From Fasciolopsis buskii (Eukaryota; Platyhelminthes; Trematoda; Plagiorchiida; Fasciolidae): 64,000 nt of DNA. The notes under the pieces are model-generated. The model was not told the origin of the DNA and made no database searches. It was given only the letters and a program-made list of their open reading frames with translations. Location: contig LUCM01004876.1 in assembly GCA_008360955.1 (NCBI GenBank), positions 310,198 to 374,197 of the forward strand. Reading direction: 5' to 3'. Numbering within the stretch: the stretch's first letter is position 1; every line of letters starts with the position of its first letter. The position numbers were made by a program, and so were the translations under genes. This document shows positions 26,801 through 38,800 of this stretch, one piece after another.

Positions 26801-29800
26801 CAAAGCTATTTTGCTTACCTTCGTTTAGATCTGCGTGAGGAAGTAACCACTGCACCGGCCCGAGTTCTAATCGGTGTTGAGTTGTCTGCAAATAAAGGGG
26901 GTGTCATTACGTTTGCCCTAGGGGACATGACCTCGGTGTCAGGACAGGAGAACACGGACGGACGCTTTGGTTTCGGCGTCTCGGAAATTCCAGACCCTGA
27001 ATCGGATTGTGCAGGGGATTCAAGTGATTCAATCAGAATGGGGTTAAGCTAACGGAAGATCAGTGCAACCGAGGGATACGAATAGAATCGTTACTGTCTT
27101 GACAACAAAAGAATCTCGAGGAATAACTTTCTTCTTTAGGCTACTTTAACAGACACGGTGAGTGGTGTTTCTGACAGCCTGACATGGCAGCGCCAAAATA
27201 TTTACTCTGCTTAGATTCTTTTTGCGTATTAATTAATTGACTGGCCCATCTTCCACTACGGATTTCACTCATACCTACGATAGATCCATTTATTGTTGCT
27301 TCTTTCGCCAAGTACCTCATGAATTGTCTATGATTATTTTTAATCGAATTCAAGTGAATTCCATGTCGACGGATCTTTCATTTGGGTCTCTGTTTAGACT
27401 CATTCAAACCACGTTTGTCATCTTATGCTACCGCGTAGCTGCTACGACTTCATTAGGCGACTTGCCCACTCCATCTGTTACAGATAGCCTGATTTCAAAA
27501 GGTTGTTGGAATTAGATGCTAATAATTCTCACTCACTCGGATTGTCAAATGACTTGCTTCTGGCACGACCTTCTTTCCAAGGTGCCTATTACTGTTGGGA
27601 TATTTTCTGGGCCTGCTGATGGTTTGCGGGTTGCGACCGATTTCTCCAATGTGAGTCCCCTTCATTCTGCCGTGGCAGTTTCCCTTACGTAACCTTGTTA
27701 TGTTGTGTTATCTTACTTATCAATAAATGACGCAGATAAATTAAAAAATACTAGTGTTTCTTGCAGGTATCAGGTCGCAGACTCGGTAGTTTGTGAGTGA
27801 TGGTCTGGCGTTCGTGTCATACGAGTTACCAGAGCTTTTACGGAACTTACTGGGGGATTGGGCAAGCAGATCTCGGACGACTGCAAAACGAGTCAGTATG
27901 GCCATTAGAGAACACATGAAAAGCACAAACAAAATAGGGCAGTGTAGAAGTCAGCCATTGAACTTCATAGTCCGAGTATGCCCAGTAGCACTGAGCAATG
28001 GGACTCAAAATATTCCCGGCCATTTCACCCGGAATTCAGCACATTATCTCCCATCGGCTGTTTGCAACAGATTTAATTTTACGTGGTCCGATAAGACAGG
28101 CACTGTTCGCGTAAGTTGTACACTACATAAGAGTGAATTGGCGTGGTGTGACAGGGTGGATGAGATCATTTAAGATATCAGTTCGTACCATCCATCCTCA
28201 CCTCAGACTGTTGGGCACCGTCCAGCTAGTTCTCTTGGCCAGCCAGAATCACCATCAGTGTCACGGAAGACCGATTTACAAAGGAAAAGTTTGCCTTTGA
28301 ACATGCTTCGAAGCAGACTGACAACACAATCACAGATAATATAAGTGTTCTTTTTCAACAACGTATTTTGAAATCGCAGCACTGGTTGAGGAGGACGGTC
28401 GTTGAGTGACCGGTGACCGATATCGTCAAGTTATTGCCCTGAGTATTAGCAAACTTGACCCTTCGATCACTGATATATATGATCCTCACTCTCAAATCCT
28501 CAGATTTATGGTACATCAGTGGCGGATTCGACGATCTTCGAACTGACAATAGTCAAAAACCGAAGTAGAGAGAATGGTGACGTCAGTCGCATTAGCCTGA
28601 GGAAATGCTGGCAAAAGGCAAACGCTTGCCTGCAAGCCTGCAAGTGAACTACAAAAGGCCTGAATTTCAAAACCATCGTCTGTGAAATTGATCAGAATTC
28701 AATCACGGCATTTCAGTGAGGTTAGGCCATGGTAATACAGACTCAGTAATCATAATCGAGAGCCCAAGAGTTCGGTTAGAATTTTACCCGTGTGCTACAC
28801 AAAGGTTCATGGTCAATATAAAGTGCCCCTATTCAGTCGCTGTGGTGCAAACAAGAGCACAGTTATGTAAAGTTATACCCGCTGATCCTCATCGACTGAC
28901 AGCGGATGGTGTGAATTTGGGAGAATTCATTAAGCAAAAATTTCATTTCGTATTCAGGAAATTTTGAACCAGAGTTAAGTAGAACACGGAATACGTGTAG
29001 TGCGGTCGGTCCAAGCGCAAGGCCCATCTAGTGGGAGAACATTGAAAGTCAGTTGAAATGAAAAAATGGCAAAGGTATGGTCGGGAACAGTTGATCCAGA
29101 AAAGCAAACATTCAGGGAGTTTCCTTATCATTTTCGGAGGTGGAAGCCATTTCGTTAATCTACGTGCGATATTTCTGGTTGAATACATAAACCACATCTG
29201 TTGTATTCTTGTCACATTAGTTCGGATATTTTTTATACTGCACGAGATGAACTTGCTGGTCTGCTTTGCGAATTTGTTGGTGTACACTGTCTAAAACACA
29301 ACAGTGATTAATTGCACATTTATTCGACTTGTTAGCAAACAAAAAATCTATCAGAGAGCTTTGATATCCATTCATCTAAACTGTTCTCTAGAATCGGTTC
29401 ATATTTTTCGGTTCTGAATTCTTACATAGTACGATTTGCGGTAACCTAATTGAGACAGATCATGAGTGTTCCAGTAATCCGCTGGACCCCAAGAAGTGTA
29501 CTTCATCACAGACTTTTCTCGTCATTGGTCATCCTGCGCGATCTATCCTGTCGGGCCAAACGTATCACGTGAAAAAGTGTCAACTTAGTAGTAAATATAT
29601 GCAATTCATGCGATCAGCTGGTGCCAAGTACGGCTAATCAGCAACTAGCAAATTGCTCACAATGAGCGGACTTTTGTCAGTGCCCGATTGGTCAGGACAC
29701 TGTGAAATACTGTGATCGCTAGTTGTCAATAAATTATTTAGTTCAGTGGCCTGGACAATAAATATTCGAACATTCTCCGGAAGGTAAAATAAAAAAATAT

Positions 29801-32800
29801 AGGCGTAATCGGCAATCAAAATCTCTGCATATTGCACATTTTGGAAGTCTATCTTGTTCATGTTTGTATTGTGAATTATATAATGGTAATAACACAGCAT
29901 TGATGGTAGATGTAATTCGCTAACGTATCGACTACTGTGGGTAGTCTTTCTCAAGGCAAATTTTACAACCATATAATTGAGGAAACGTCTACATGCCAAC
30001 GGATGCTAAGTTGTCTATGCGTGTGTGTGCACAGATGAGAGGTTAGTTGCCTTTCATGTCATCAGCCACCGTGAGGTGAGGTCAGTCCGCATGGTGACCT
30101 TTGGAATGTTTGTTTCTCAGGCCTGCCCATATCTCCTATTCGGAGTTAAGGAAAAACTCGGGAAATCTCCGTGGTTCACATTCACGCTAAAAGCCAGCAG
30201 ACCTGGGAGGTTTTAAGGCTTACCAAAGATCCACAAACCGGATGTACTCATTCGTCCAAATGTAGACTGCACTTTTTGTGGAATGTACAAACTAGCAAAA
30301 TATTTCAGTGGATTATTAAAGCCCTACCAGAAGATAATAGTAAATCACATCAATGTCGCATTTGAGTTAGACCATTTGCTGAAAGACTTTGAACTAGAAA
30401 GCAATAAAGTGAGTGCTATGAGTTTGCATGTGGACTCTCTATGCTCAAGTGTATCCTATTTGTATTTATTGCTACTATCGGGCACTTCACTAGAAGAACG
30501 AACTGTACTAGCTGCATCAGAAACTATCCAAGGTATAGAACCTCGCCTCTTGTCAACATATTTCACATTCAAACATAATTTGTACAAAAATTGGATTGCA
30601 TAGCCGTGGCATTGCCCATATCCTCCATCGTAGCAAGCTTTTCCATACGCGCGGTTGACTCAAAAACTTTAATGAGTATTATTCCCTCCCCCACATGCAC
30701 ACACACTCACACACGTGTGTACATAGATTGTCAATGATGCATTTGCAGTCATTAAGTCAGCACGAAAGGGTAGCTTTCTTCAAGCTCTTAATAAGCAATG
30801 GAAATCCAACAAGTTCACAGTGGAGTCAGAAGACACGAATAGATTCACCAGCTCCCAAGATTGATGGCTAAAAGTCAATGACTTCGGAAAACTCAATATC
30901 AGCGTTCACAAAAATCCATACTTCGAATAAGTATTTGGACTTTGGTCCAGCTCATCCCGAATGCGTGAAAGAGACACTTATTTCCTCGCTAGCCAATAGG
31001 GTTGAAAATCTATGCAATAATGATATCGAATGTAAAGAATTAAGACGCCTAAACATCTTGCAAAACAATCATTATTCACCGCGTCTCATTAGAAGACAAC
31101 TGGGAGCTTGCATATCAGCAACCGAGACGAAGGAATAAAAGAAGAAAACGGCCTCAGTCGGAATTCCATACAGTTCAGGCACTTCGGAAGCAATGGGAAA
31201 GGACCTCAATGACTTTAACGTTCATGCTTTCTTCTGAAGGATACTTATCAAAGACTAAAGATCAAGTCGGTAGGCAAGACAAAAATAACGACATCTGCAA
31301 AATCATTTGCAAGGAATGCCCAGCAGAATACTTTGGACAATCCGGAAGGCAACTGAAGACACGGATAACAGAACACAGAAGGAAAGAAATGTATAAACCT
31401 TCGGACAAGGCAGCCCTATCTAAACTTGGGCGCGATTCGGCCATCGCTAAGCCTGCCATAACAGAGGTACAATATAGGCTATGGAAATACTAGAGTACAC
31501 CAAAAATGGATTAAGAAACTGCACTGAGTGTAACTACGCTGAGGCTCTGGCGATAAGCAGCCACTCCGCGTGCATCAATCGGAACGACGGGGCAGAGATT
31601 TTGGATATATGCTCAGTCCTAACATCATTGAGAAACAAACATTCCAGAGGTCACCATGCGAACTGACCTCACCACCACGGCGGTTGATGACGTGGAAAAC
31701 AACTAACCTCTCATCCGTCACAGCCCACAGTAGACACATATGTAGACAGGCAAAATCGCACACACACACACACGCATAGACAACTTAGCATCCGTTGGCA
31801 TGTAGACGTTTCCTCAATTATTTGGTTGTAAAACTTGCCTTGAGAAAGACTACCCACAGTAGTCGATACGTTGGCGAATTACATCTATCATCAATGCTGC
31901 GTTATTACCATTATATCATTCACAATAAAAAATACCAATACATGGGACACCGACTTTTCGATGTATTCCTTAGATTGTTTGGTCCTGATATTTAGAGATC
32001 CATCTCATTCCACTTGCTTCTCCAGTTTCAACGCTTTGGCATCAGCAATTAATTTAATACTTTCTTATTTCCAACGTAGTTGTTTGCATCCAAACTGTTG
32101 TCTGTGGGTCCATCTGTTTGATGCGCTGGCTCAGATATAGGTTGGACGCTAACAGCTGCAAAGTCTTACTTATACACTCAATGGTAACGATTGTCCGATA
32201 GGCCGAAGTTATTACACAGGCCTAGAAAATGCCATCAAAATGCACTGCGACGAGACGAACGGCCAATAAATCAAATTGCAAACAATGGACTGAAAGTTTT
32301 CTTTAGTTGTTAATTTAGCTTTAGCATCGTGTATCTTTTGCTGCCCAGATATTTCACTTAGCCTATTCCACATCATCGTCATCCGAATGACCATTGTCAT
32401 CATCATCATCATTAGGTTCCTCATGGAACCATTAGAATTGTCCGGATCATTAGCCCTACCAATTTGACTCACATGAGACCACTGATCCGCGAGCGAAGTC
32501 GGGTCCGGAGACACCGTTGACACTACTTCCCGGCAGCTGAACAAAACTGCATCCGGACGTCGACGAGTCGGTTCGCTCAGCGGTGGGGTTCGCGGTCGCC
32601 AGGAATTCTTGGGCTGATCTTTCCGCATTCTGACGTGCACGTTGCAATTCCTCCGTTCCCCCAAAAGTGCATGCCATCAGTTTCACGGTCCCCATAAGGC
32701 GATCCTGAATATGTTTGTCTTTGATATGATCATCTGTCCCGGGAAATCGTGTTGGCTATGGGAATGGTAAGTAGTTTATGCGGTAGAATATTTCAGAGGA

Positions 32801-35800
32801 AAAATCAATAACAGTCATTAGTTGGAACAATAGTTCAAGTGTGGAACATTCATTAGAACCAGAAATACGTTCTGTGGTCACAAGTAGATGTTGAGCTTAG
32901 TCATTCTACAAGATTCGGCTCTTAAATGGTTTGCTTTGAAGCACTAAATCAGTGATCCAAAACGATTTGAGCCCTACATAGTTTGGGATACAATCACTTA
33001 TGTGGTGACTTGAATTAACGGAAAAGTTTGATGATTTCTGAATTCCACGTTGACACACTTGAATCAACACTGCATCGATCCAAATGGCGTTGATGATACG
33101 ACATGATCTGTTTCGGACCGGTCCATGAACCTTTCATATAGCTCAGTATTGCGTGTACTCTGTTGGACATAGCTGATCTGTACGCTGTTTGGAGGGTCTC
33201 CTGGACTCCGGTAAACAATATCTAGCACAAAGGTAGAGATTTAGGGTGAATAATAAGATGGAGTCAAATTCATCGAATAAACCACATCAATTGTGCAGTA
33301 GTACTTCCACTTGAAGTGAAGGGATTCCAGCTGCCTAGAATTCAACACTTTAATTCTGTGGACTACAAGCGACCCGGCGCGATTTCCACACCGAATAAAG
33401 CCATCTCTAGTTGTTTCTTCTTATTTCTTTGAGAAAATCTGCACAAGGGAAGCAATTTTCATGGGCAAGCCTGGAACAGTCTCTGGCCTTTGTAGGTTGC
33501 TTTTGGGCTTGCAAATGCCAGCGGGGAAATCTGGAACCTAAATACGGAACAGTCTTGAGGGGCACCGCTTTGGGACTTACGCTCGAAAATCTACAGAAGT
33601 TCCATTCATGATACTTGTTTATTCACTAATAAGAACGGATGCGCGTTAAAACAGAACTGTTAGCACCAATCTAAGTACAAGGCCAAACCGAAATACTTTG
33701 GTTGGACTCATTGTGTGACGGTGATAGTAATTTCATGATTACCATAATTTATTTTCACAAATAAACTGACGTTGTCCCTTGTTTAGTAATTTCCAGAATA
33801 TTGGGAATGTTCATGTCAGCAGAAAGACAAAAGAGCTACGTCGATAACTATTGGGGATAATCAATCCAACTTTTTGAAAACAATCTCTGTATAGTTAAGT
33901 ATTGCCAGTAACTTGTTTCACTTTATCAACTAGGGAAAGAAACAACAGCAGCTCATCTGATTCTTGGAGATGAAGAGCCGCAGATAGGGACAAATCCCTC
34001 AGTAATGTTGAAATGCTAAAATTTGCCATTTTTGCAGTGATTAACTGAGCATGTTTTTAATAATTTGGGCGTGATCTTCAACCGATAGGGTAATTCGAAA
34101 TATGGTCGAAGTGAAAAATCGCGGATTTTTATCCTCCATCATCATCTGGTGAGTTATCATTCTAGTTTGTTTAAATCAGCAATCAGCTAACAAACACAAA
34201 GCCAACCTGGAGGGTGTATTTTGTTCAAAAATTAGTATATTCCGCAGAGGTTGTTTAACAAAATACAGATTTACGTTGGTGACACCGAACAACTTGATCT
34301 ACCGACTAAGCCATTCACGGAGAAATAGATCATGACTGATCTTCTAGTGCATTTCTGAATTTGATGTTTTTTTTTGTTGGCATGTATCACGTTTTACGGT
34401 GATGTCGAGCGAAGATTGAAGTGATTTGCAAAACTTAGTGGCTTTCTAAGCTGGTTTCCACCCTCCATGGTGGGCTGCATCCATGACTAGAACATTTCAG
34501 GGACACCTCGCAAGAAATCCACTGAAATAGGACTGCAATGTCAAGCATATATCCGGGTTCTAATATACCAAAGTAGACCAACCTGGTCGATGCATCAACT
34601 AGTAATTGGGGAGAAGAAGTTTATAAAAATTTAATAATTCGGTTAGATGATCCCCTCCTTCTCCAGACAACAAAAGCTGTGCTCCTTTGATTGTGGAACA
34701 ATTTACGCTCTTTCGTCTCCAAATAAGACTAGGCTGTACGTTCCAATCTGTTCTGCTCCAAGGCACTTGGAATTTTATGAAATTTCATCAAGCACTTAAC
34801 TTGGACTGTTTCACGCTAGCAATGTTAGACTATTGTTAGACAAGCAGATGACTTAAGCCCATCCCTGATGCTATTTCATGGCCCGTTCATTAGCGCTGAT
34901 TGGTGTTCCACTTGGGTGGTGGTTTAAATGCCTTTCAATTGTGATTGAGAAACTGGAAAATCTCATAGATTCGATGTCCTTCACCCACTCCTGTAAAGCC
35001 GTATCACGGGCGGTTATGCACCGTTTTTTTAGCAGAAGCAACTTCTAAGTTTTGATTTTCATCCAGGCTACTGGTAACGTCCATAGTAGATAAATGACAA
35101 CTATCGATGGTTTTTGTTAACAGCATGCCTGCAATACTGCGGGGTTCGATTATCTATGGAGACGTCTCTCCCAGTGGTCCGGTAACGAATGTAAACTCCA
35201 TTTTATCAAAATCCAATCGAACCGACAGGTTTGAGGAACACAGAGACCGACAAGAAAATTTGCAGTTCATGAACTCTGGTCTTGTGATTCAAACTGTCAA
35301 GTACACTATCAAAATATGCTCTAGTTCCTTAGGCGAAGTGAAATATGTAGCTAATAATAATGCGGAATATTCACTTTATGTTGGGAGTGATGCAGCATCC
35401 TCCTCAAAGGGAAAACCACTATCATATAGACGACTGTTTATATGTAGTTATATCACATTGTTCTCCTTTCTGCGGCCAGCAAGTCTCTCCGCTTCGGCGG
35501 CATTACGCAAAAGTGGGAAAGTGATAAACCAGCATCTAACTTCAGCCCGGCGAAAATCTTGTCGTGCTTCAACCAGTCATCTTCTTATAGCATTAGCTAT
35601 TCAACAGAAAGGCAGCTTGCAAGAACAAAGATAACCGGTCAAATGGGACGTCATTTTAAGTGCGTTGAAATATCGGTTATGATTTCGCCGGACCCGCTGA
35701 CTGGTATGATACATACTATATCTCTGGTAGGTGCTCAGTTATTTGATCCCTAGTAATTCTTACTGGTTTATTCTTTCCTGTAGTTCGATATAACGTTTGA

Positions 35801-38800
35801 TCAATCCTTGTGTTCTTGCCATATGATGACCGTGGTTTTTTGTTACGTGTTTGAACTAGGATTCCGAAAATTGAAGCGGCACAGAACCACGTAAGGTTCC
35901 AAAAGTCAGGTGTGACAGTCAACAATCTACTATCGAACTGAGCAGTAAAACTGCGATTTGAGCCTCTAACCATTTTGTGGTGACAGATTCATAATCAGCA
36001 ATACCACCGCTTGCTGGCGTACGTACGTTTGCTGTCCTTGACGCGAAAGTTTCCCTATTCACATTTGGCGACTTTAAATACTAGTCTACATTAAGCGACC
36101 ATGTGCACGTATTACCAATGCAACAACATCCACTGCTTGTTTCCGCTTATTAACTGGTTGCTATTCGTTGTGAGACTTCGAAATAGTAACAAAACGGTTG
36201 TCTATGTTGTCACGCAATTCTTGGTTACAAGTTTTATTTCTTCCATCTACATGCGTAAATTTGTTTTTTGGTCACAAAATTACTTTTACAAACCACGGTA
36301 GCTTTATTCATCGAGCTGCTTATTCTCAAATACAACGAGAGAAACATATTCTTGGATTTCCTCCGAACATCGTTGGCATACCATATGGCCTCCTTTTGTC
36401 TAATCTGTTTCGCGTGAATTCACGGAGTTGGAGCCCATGATGGTCGGTGTTACTAATCTCCGGAGTTCATTTGATTCCATGTACAGTGCAAGCTCTACTG
36501 CCATTCGAGCAGCTGCGATGAATTTTGACGGCTTTTGTTTTTTGCCATATATTACTTTAAAATTTTTCCTATGTTTATGTGAAATGTTGTATTCAAAGGA
36601 ACATTCGTTAGAACATTCGAAGAAATGCAGTAAGGCGTCGTAAATTTTCCTGCGCGCTAGAGACATTCATGAGTAACATCAATTAATTTGGATGCGTTTT
36701 ATTAGTAAAATTCTCATTTTTGCCTTTACCGTTAAGTGCGGACGCATAAGGGGAACCAACTCGGCACATTCAAGCCTCGTCCTCTCCGACTTTACCTATG
36801 AACGGCTTCATTGAGTGCACACAATCCTTACCTTGTCCCCCGATCCCCTTGACTCGCTCAAATGTGTTGGCCGGACAGTGGCAGATTTTGGCCTTTTGTT
36901 AGTATCCTCAACCGCGGAACCCCCTGTACTGAATATGTGTGACTGAGGCCGTGAGGAGCTGACCAGATCCGAACCGCGATCGGACAATGTGCTGGATTTA
37001 CGTTGTTCGGAATCAGAATGCTGGTCGGAGGACGCGCGAGGATTGGTGGATCCACATGAAAAGAACCCACGTGCGGCACTGAATTTATTTGGAGATCTGG
37101 CCGGACTGGAACATTCTTTCGGAGATAGCTCAGCACCAAAATTGGTCTTGGAAGTCTAAAATGGATTGGATAGCGGATAAAAGTTTGAAAAGTTGGTGTG
37201 AACTGCATCCTCAGCATTTGAGAAAAGCCTGTTAGATGAACATTTGCGAATTTTGATTCTCGTGTCTTTGCTATTCGCTTTGAAAACCGGTTACAACCGC
37301 ACAAAAAATTTGACATAAGAACAACAAAGCCATTTTTATTTAAAAAATCGGCTAATTTACCGTCGCTTTTCAACTTTCGGGAGAGTGGCTTGAAAATGGA
37401 CACTTGCTTCTTTCTCTTTAGGTGGATAATCATACAAAGTTTCTTATTACTGAAAAGCACCAATCAGAAAAGCAAGTTATTTCGTCTGTCTTCCGTTTTT
37501 TTAAGGGAATTGTTCAAAACTGATGGAGTCAATCACTCGATTCAAAGAATCTGTTGACTGTTAGGGCTCTATGTTTTGCAGTTCTGGCCTTTTGGTGAAC
37601 CACTAAAAAACCAGCCCGGATAGTTCGGTTGCTACGCCGGTCAAATCAAAACAGCTTGACTGGGATTCACGTCAGATTTCGTTCGCCAACGGTACGCGCA
37701 CTACTAACGATAGTCCACGCTGGATTACGCCGAGTATTTCGGACTTGTGAATGATTGGATGTATAAATACATAACGCCAAAAATACGAACTTCCCAGCAA
37801 AATGTCGGATCCCAGTCGACCTTGCTACATATGGTCGCGCGAAATTTCAATGCTTTGTCTGATTTACACAAGTGGCTTTCCTCGTCGCATGAGCTGTTCG
37901 ATTTTGTCCAGACGTCGGGCAATCGGAACCCGCCATGATTTTGCGTCGATGTTGAGCATCAGGTGTTGAGTAGATGAGGTAACTGAGATCCATTTCGCCG
38001 CATGTTGGCCTGTTTACCTTTGGTTAACAGCCAACCTAGACCAACGGCAAAACACTGTCTCAGTTCAGAAACGATTTTAGAACAATACATCTGACAAGCT
38101 ATTGGTGTGCCGAAAGTAGAAATATCCATGCGGTTCATTGTGGAAATAATCCAGGTCTACGTTTTAGAATGAGGATCCACCTGTGCAATCACGATTGCTT
38201 GCAAGTATCATCTTCAGAGGTAAGAGGACGACAATGGGAGGACTTACAAAAAGGGGAGAAAAGATACTCGTAGAAATCGATAAATATTACGTCATCCTGG
38301 CAAAGCCAAGCGACACTAGTTCCACACGATGGAGAAACGCACAGACGCACAACACACTAGATCATGTGGAACTAGCCATCCCAGTCACATACTGATTCAT
38401 TTATGTCTGATAGCGAGTCTTAGTCTAGATCGAAACTTCACAATACACATCACAACTGAGTGTACGCTTTTGTATTTCTTCAGTATATATACATATATAA
38501 TTTTGGTTTGGTTTTTACCAACGGGCTCCGGCTTTGAGTGCTACCTCACAGGACCATATAATCAAACGACAAAACGAGAACGAGAATGAGGTAAAAGATC
38601 GATCGGAAAATAATAAGTTAAGCAGCTTTGAAGACGAGCGCTACTGAGTGCGACAATGATCCATGTCACTTATTGTGTCCAACCATTGCTCCGGGAGATC
38701 ATGTGAACCCCAAACCATCAGACTAAATGCATCTACAATAGCCAATCCACCGGTTAAGGCTTTCATGCTTTTGCCACTTCACTGATTAGCCACCTCGACT

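Larger units (their letters stand above)
29868..31927 (+). mobile_element. Penelope-like retroelement (EN+, 5'-truncated, decayed)
   Basis: The plus-strand coding remnant follows Penelope order: RT block [16 protein letters not shown] at 30217; a Penelope RT C-terminal segment with [15 protein letters not shown] near 30926; and a GIY-YIG endonuclease [20 protein letters not shown] near 31320. It is flanked by inverted copies of its own 3' region. Penelope elements are known to carry terminal repeats in direct or inverted orientation. Frameshifts and a missing N-terminal RT make it inactive. It sits antisense in RasGRF intron 7. Confidence 0.8.
26997..32472 (-). other. RasGRF intron 7
   Basis: 5.5 kb intron that hosts the Penelope-like element and its inverted arms (29868-31927). 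A 126-codon plus-strand frame at 27793-28173 has no family I recognise and is probably chance or old element sequence. Confidence 0.7.

Noticed and set aside
30043..30070. CTGATGA...GAAA string on the minus strand of the left arm as a hammerhead core
   Set aside because: Only three bases separate CTGATGA from GAAA, too few for helix II, and the right arm has TTGATGA. The nearby stem at 29924-29955 is the better candidate.
32212..32664. 150-codon minus-strand frame over RasGRF exon 7, ending in a poly-Met stretch
   Set aside because: It starts after an in-frame stop without a good acceptor and runs through the GTGAGT donor. The other frame joins neighbours in phase. Part of it reads a TCATCA microsatellite.
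36858..37463. 201-codon open frame on the minus strand
   Set aside because: It overlaps RasGRF exon 6 in a different frame, ignores the good acceptor at 37155 and donor at 36832, and has no domain. It is a shadow that runs into intron.
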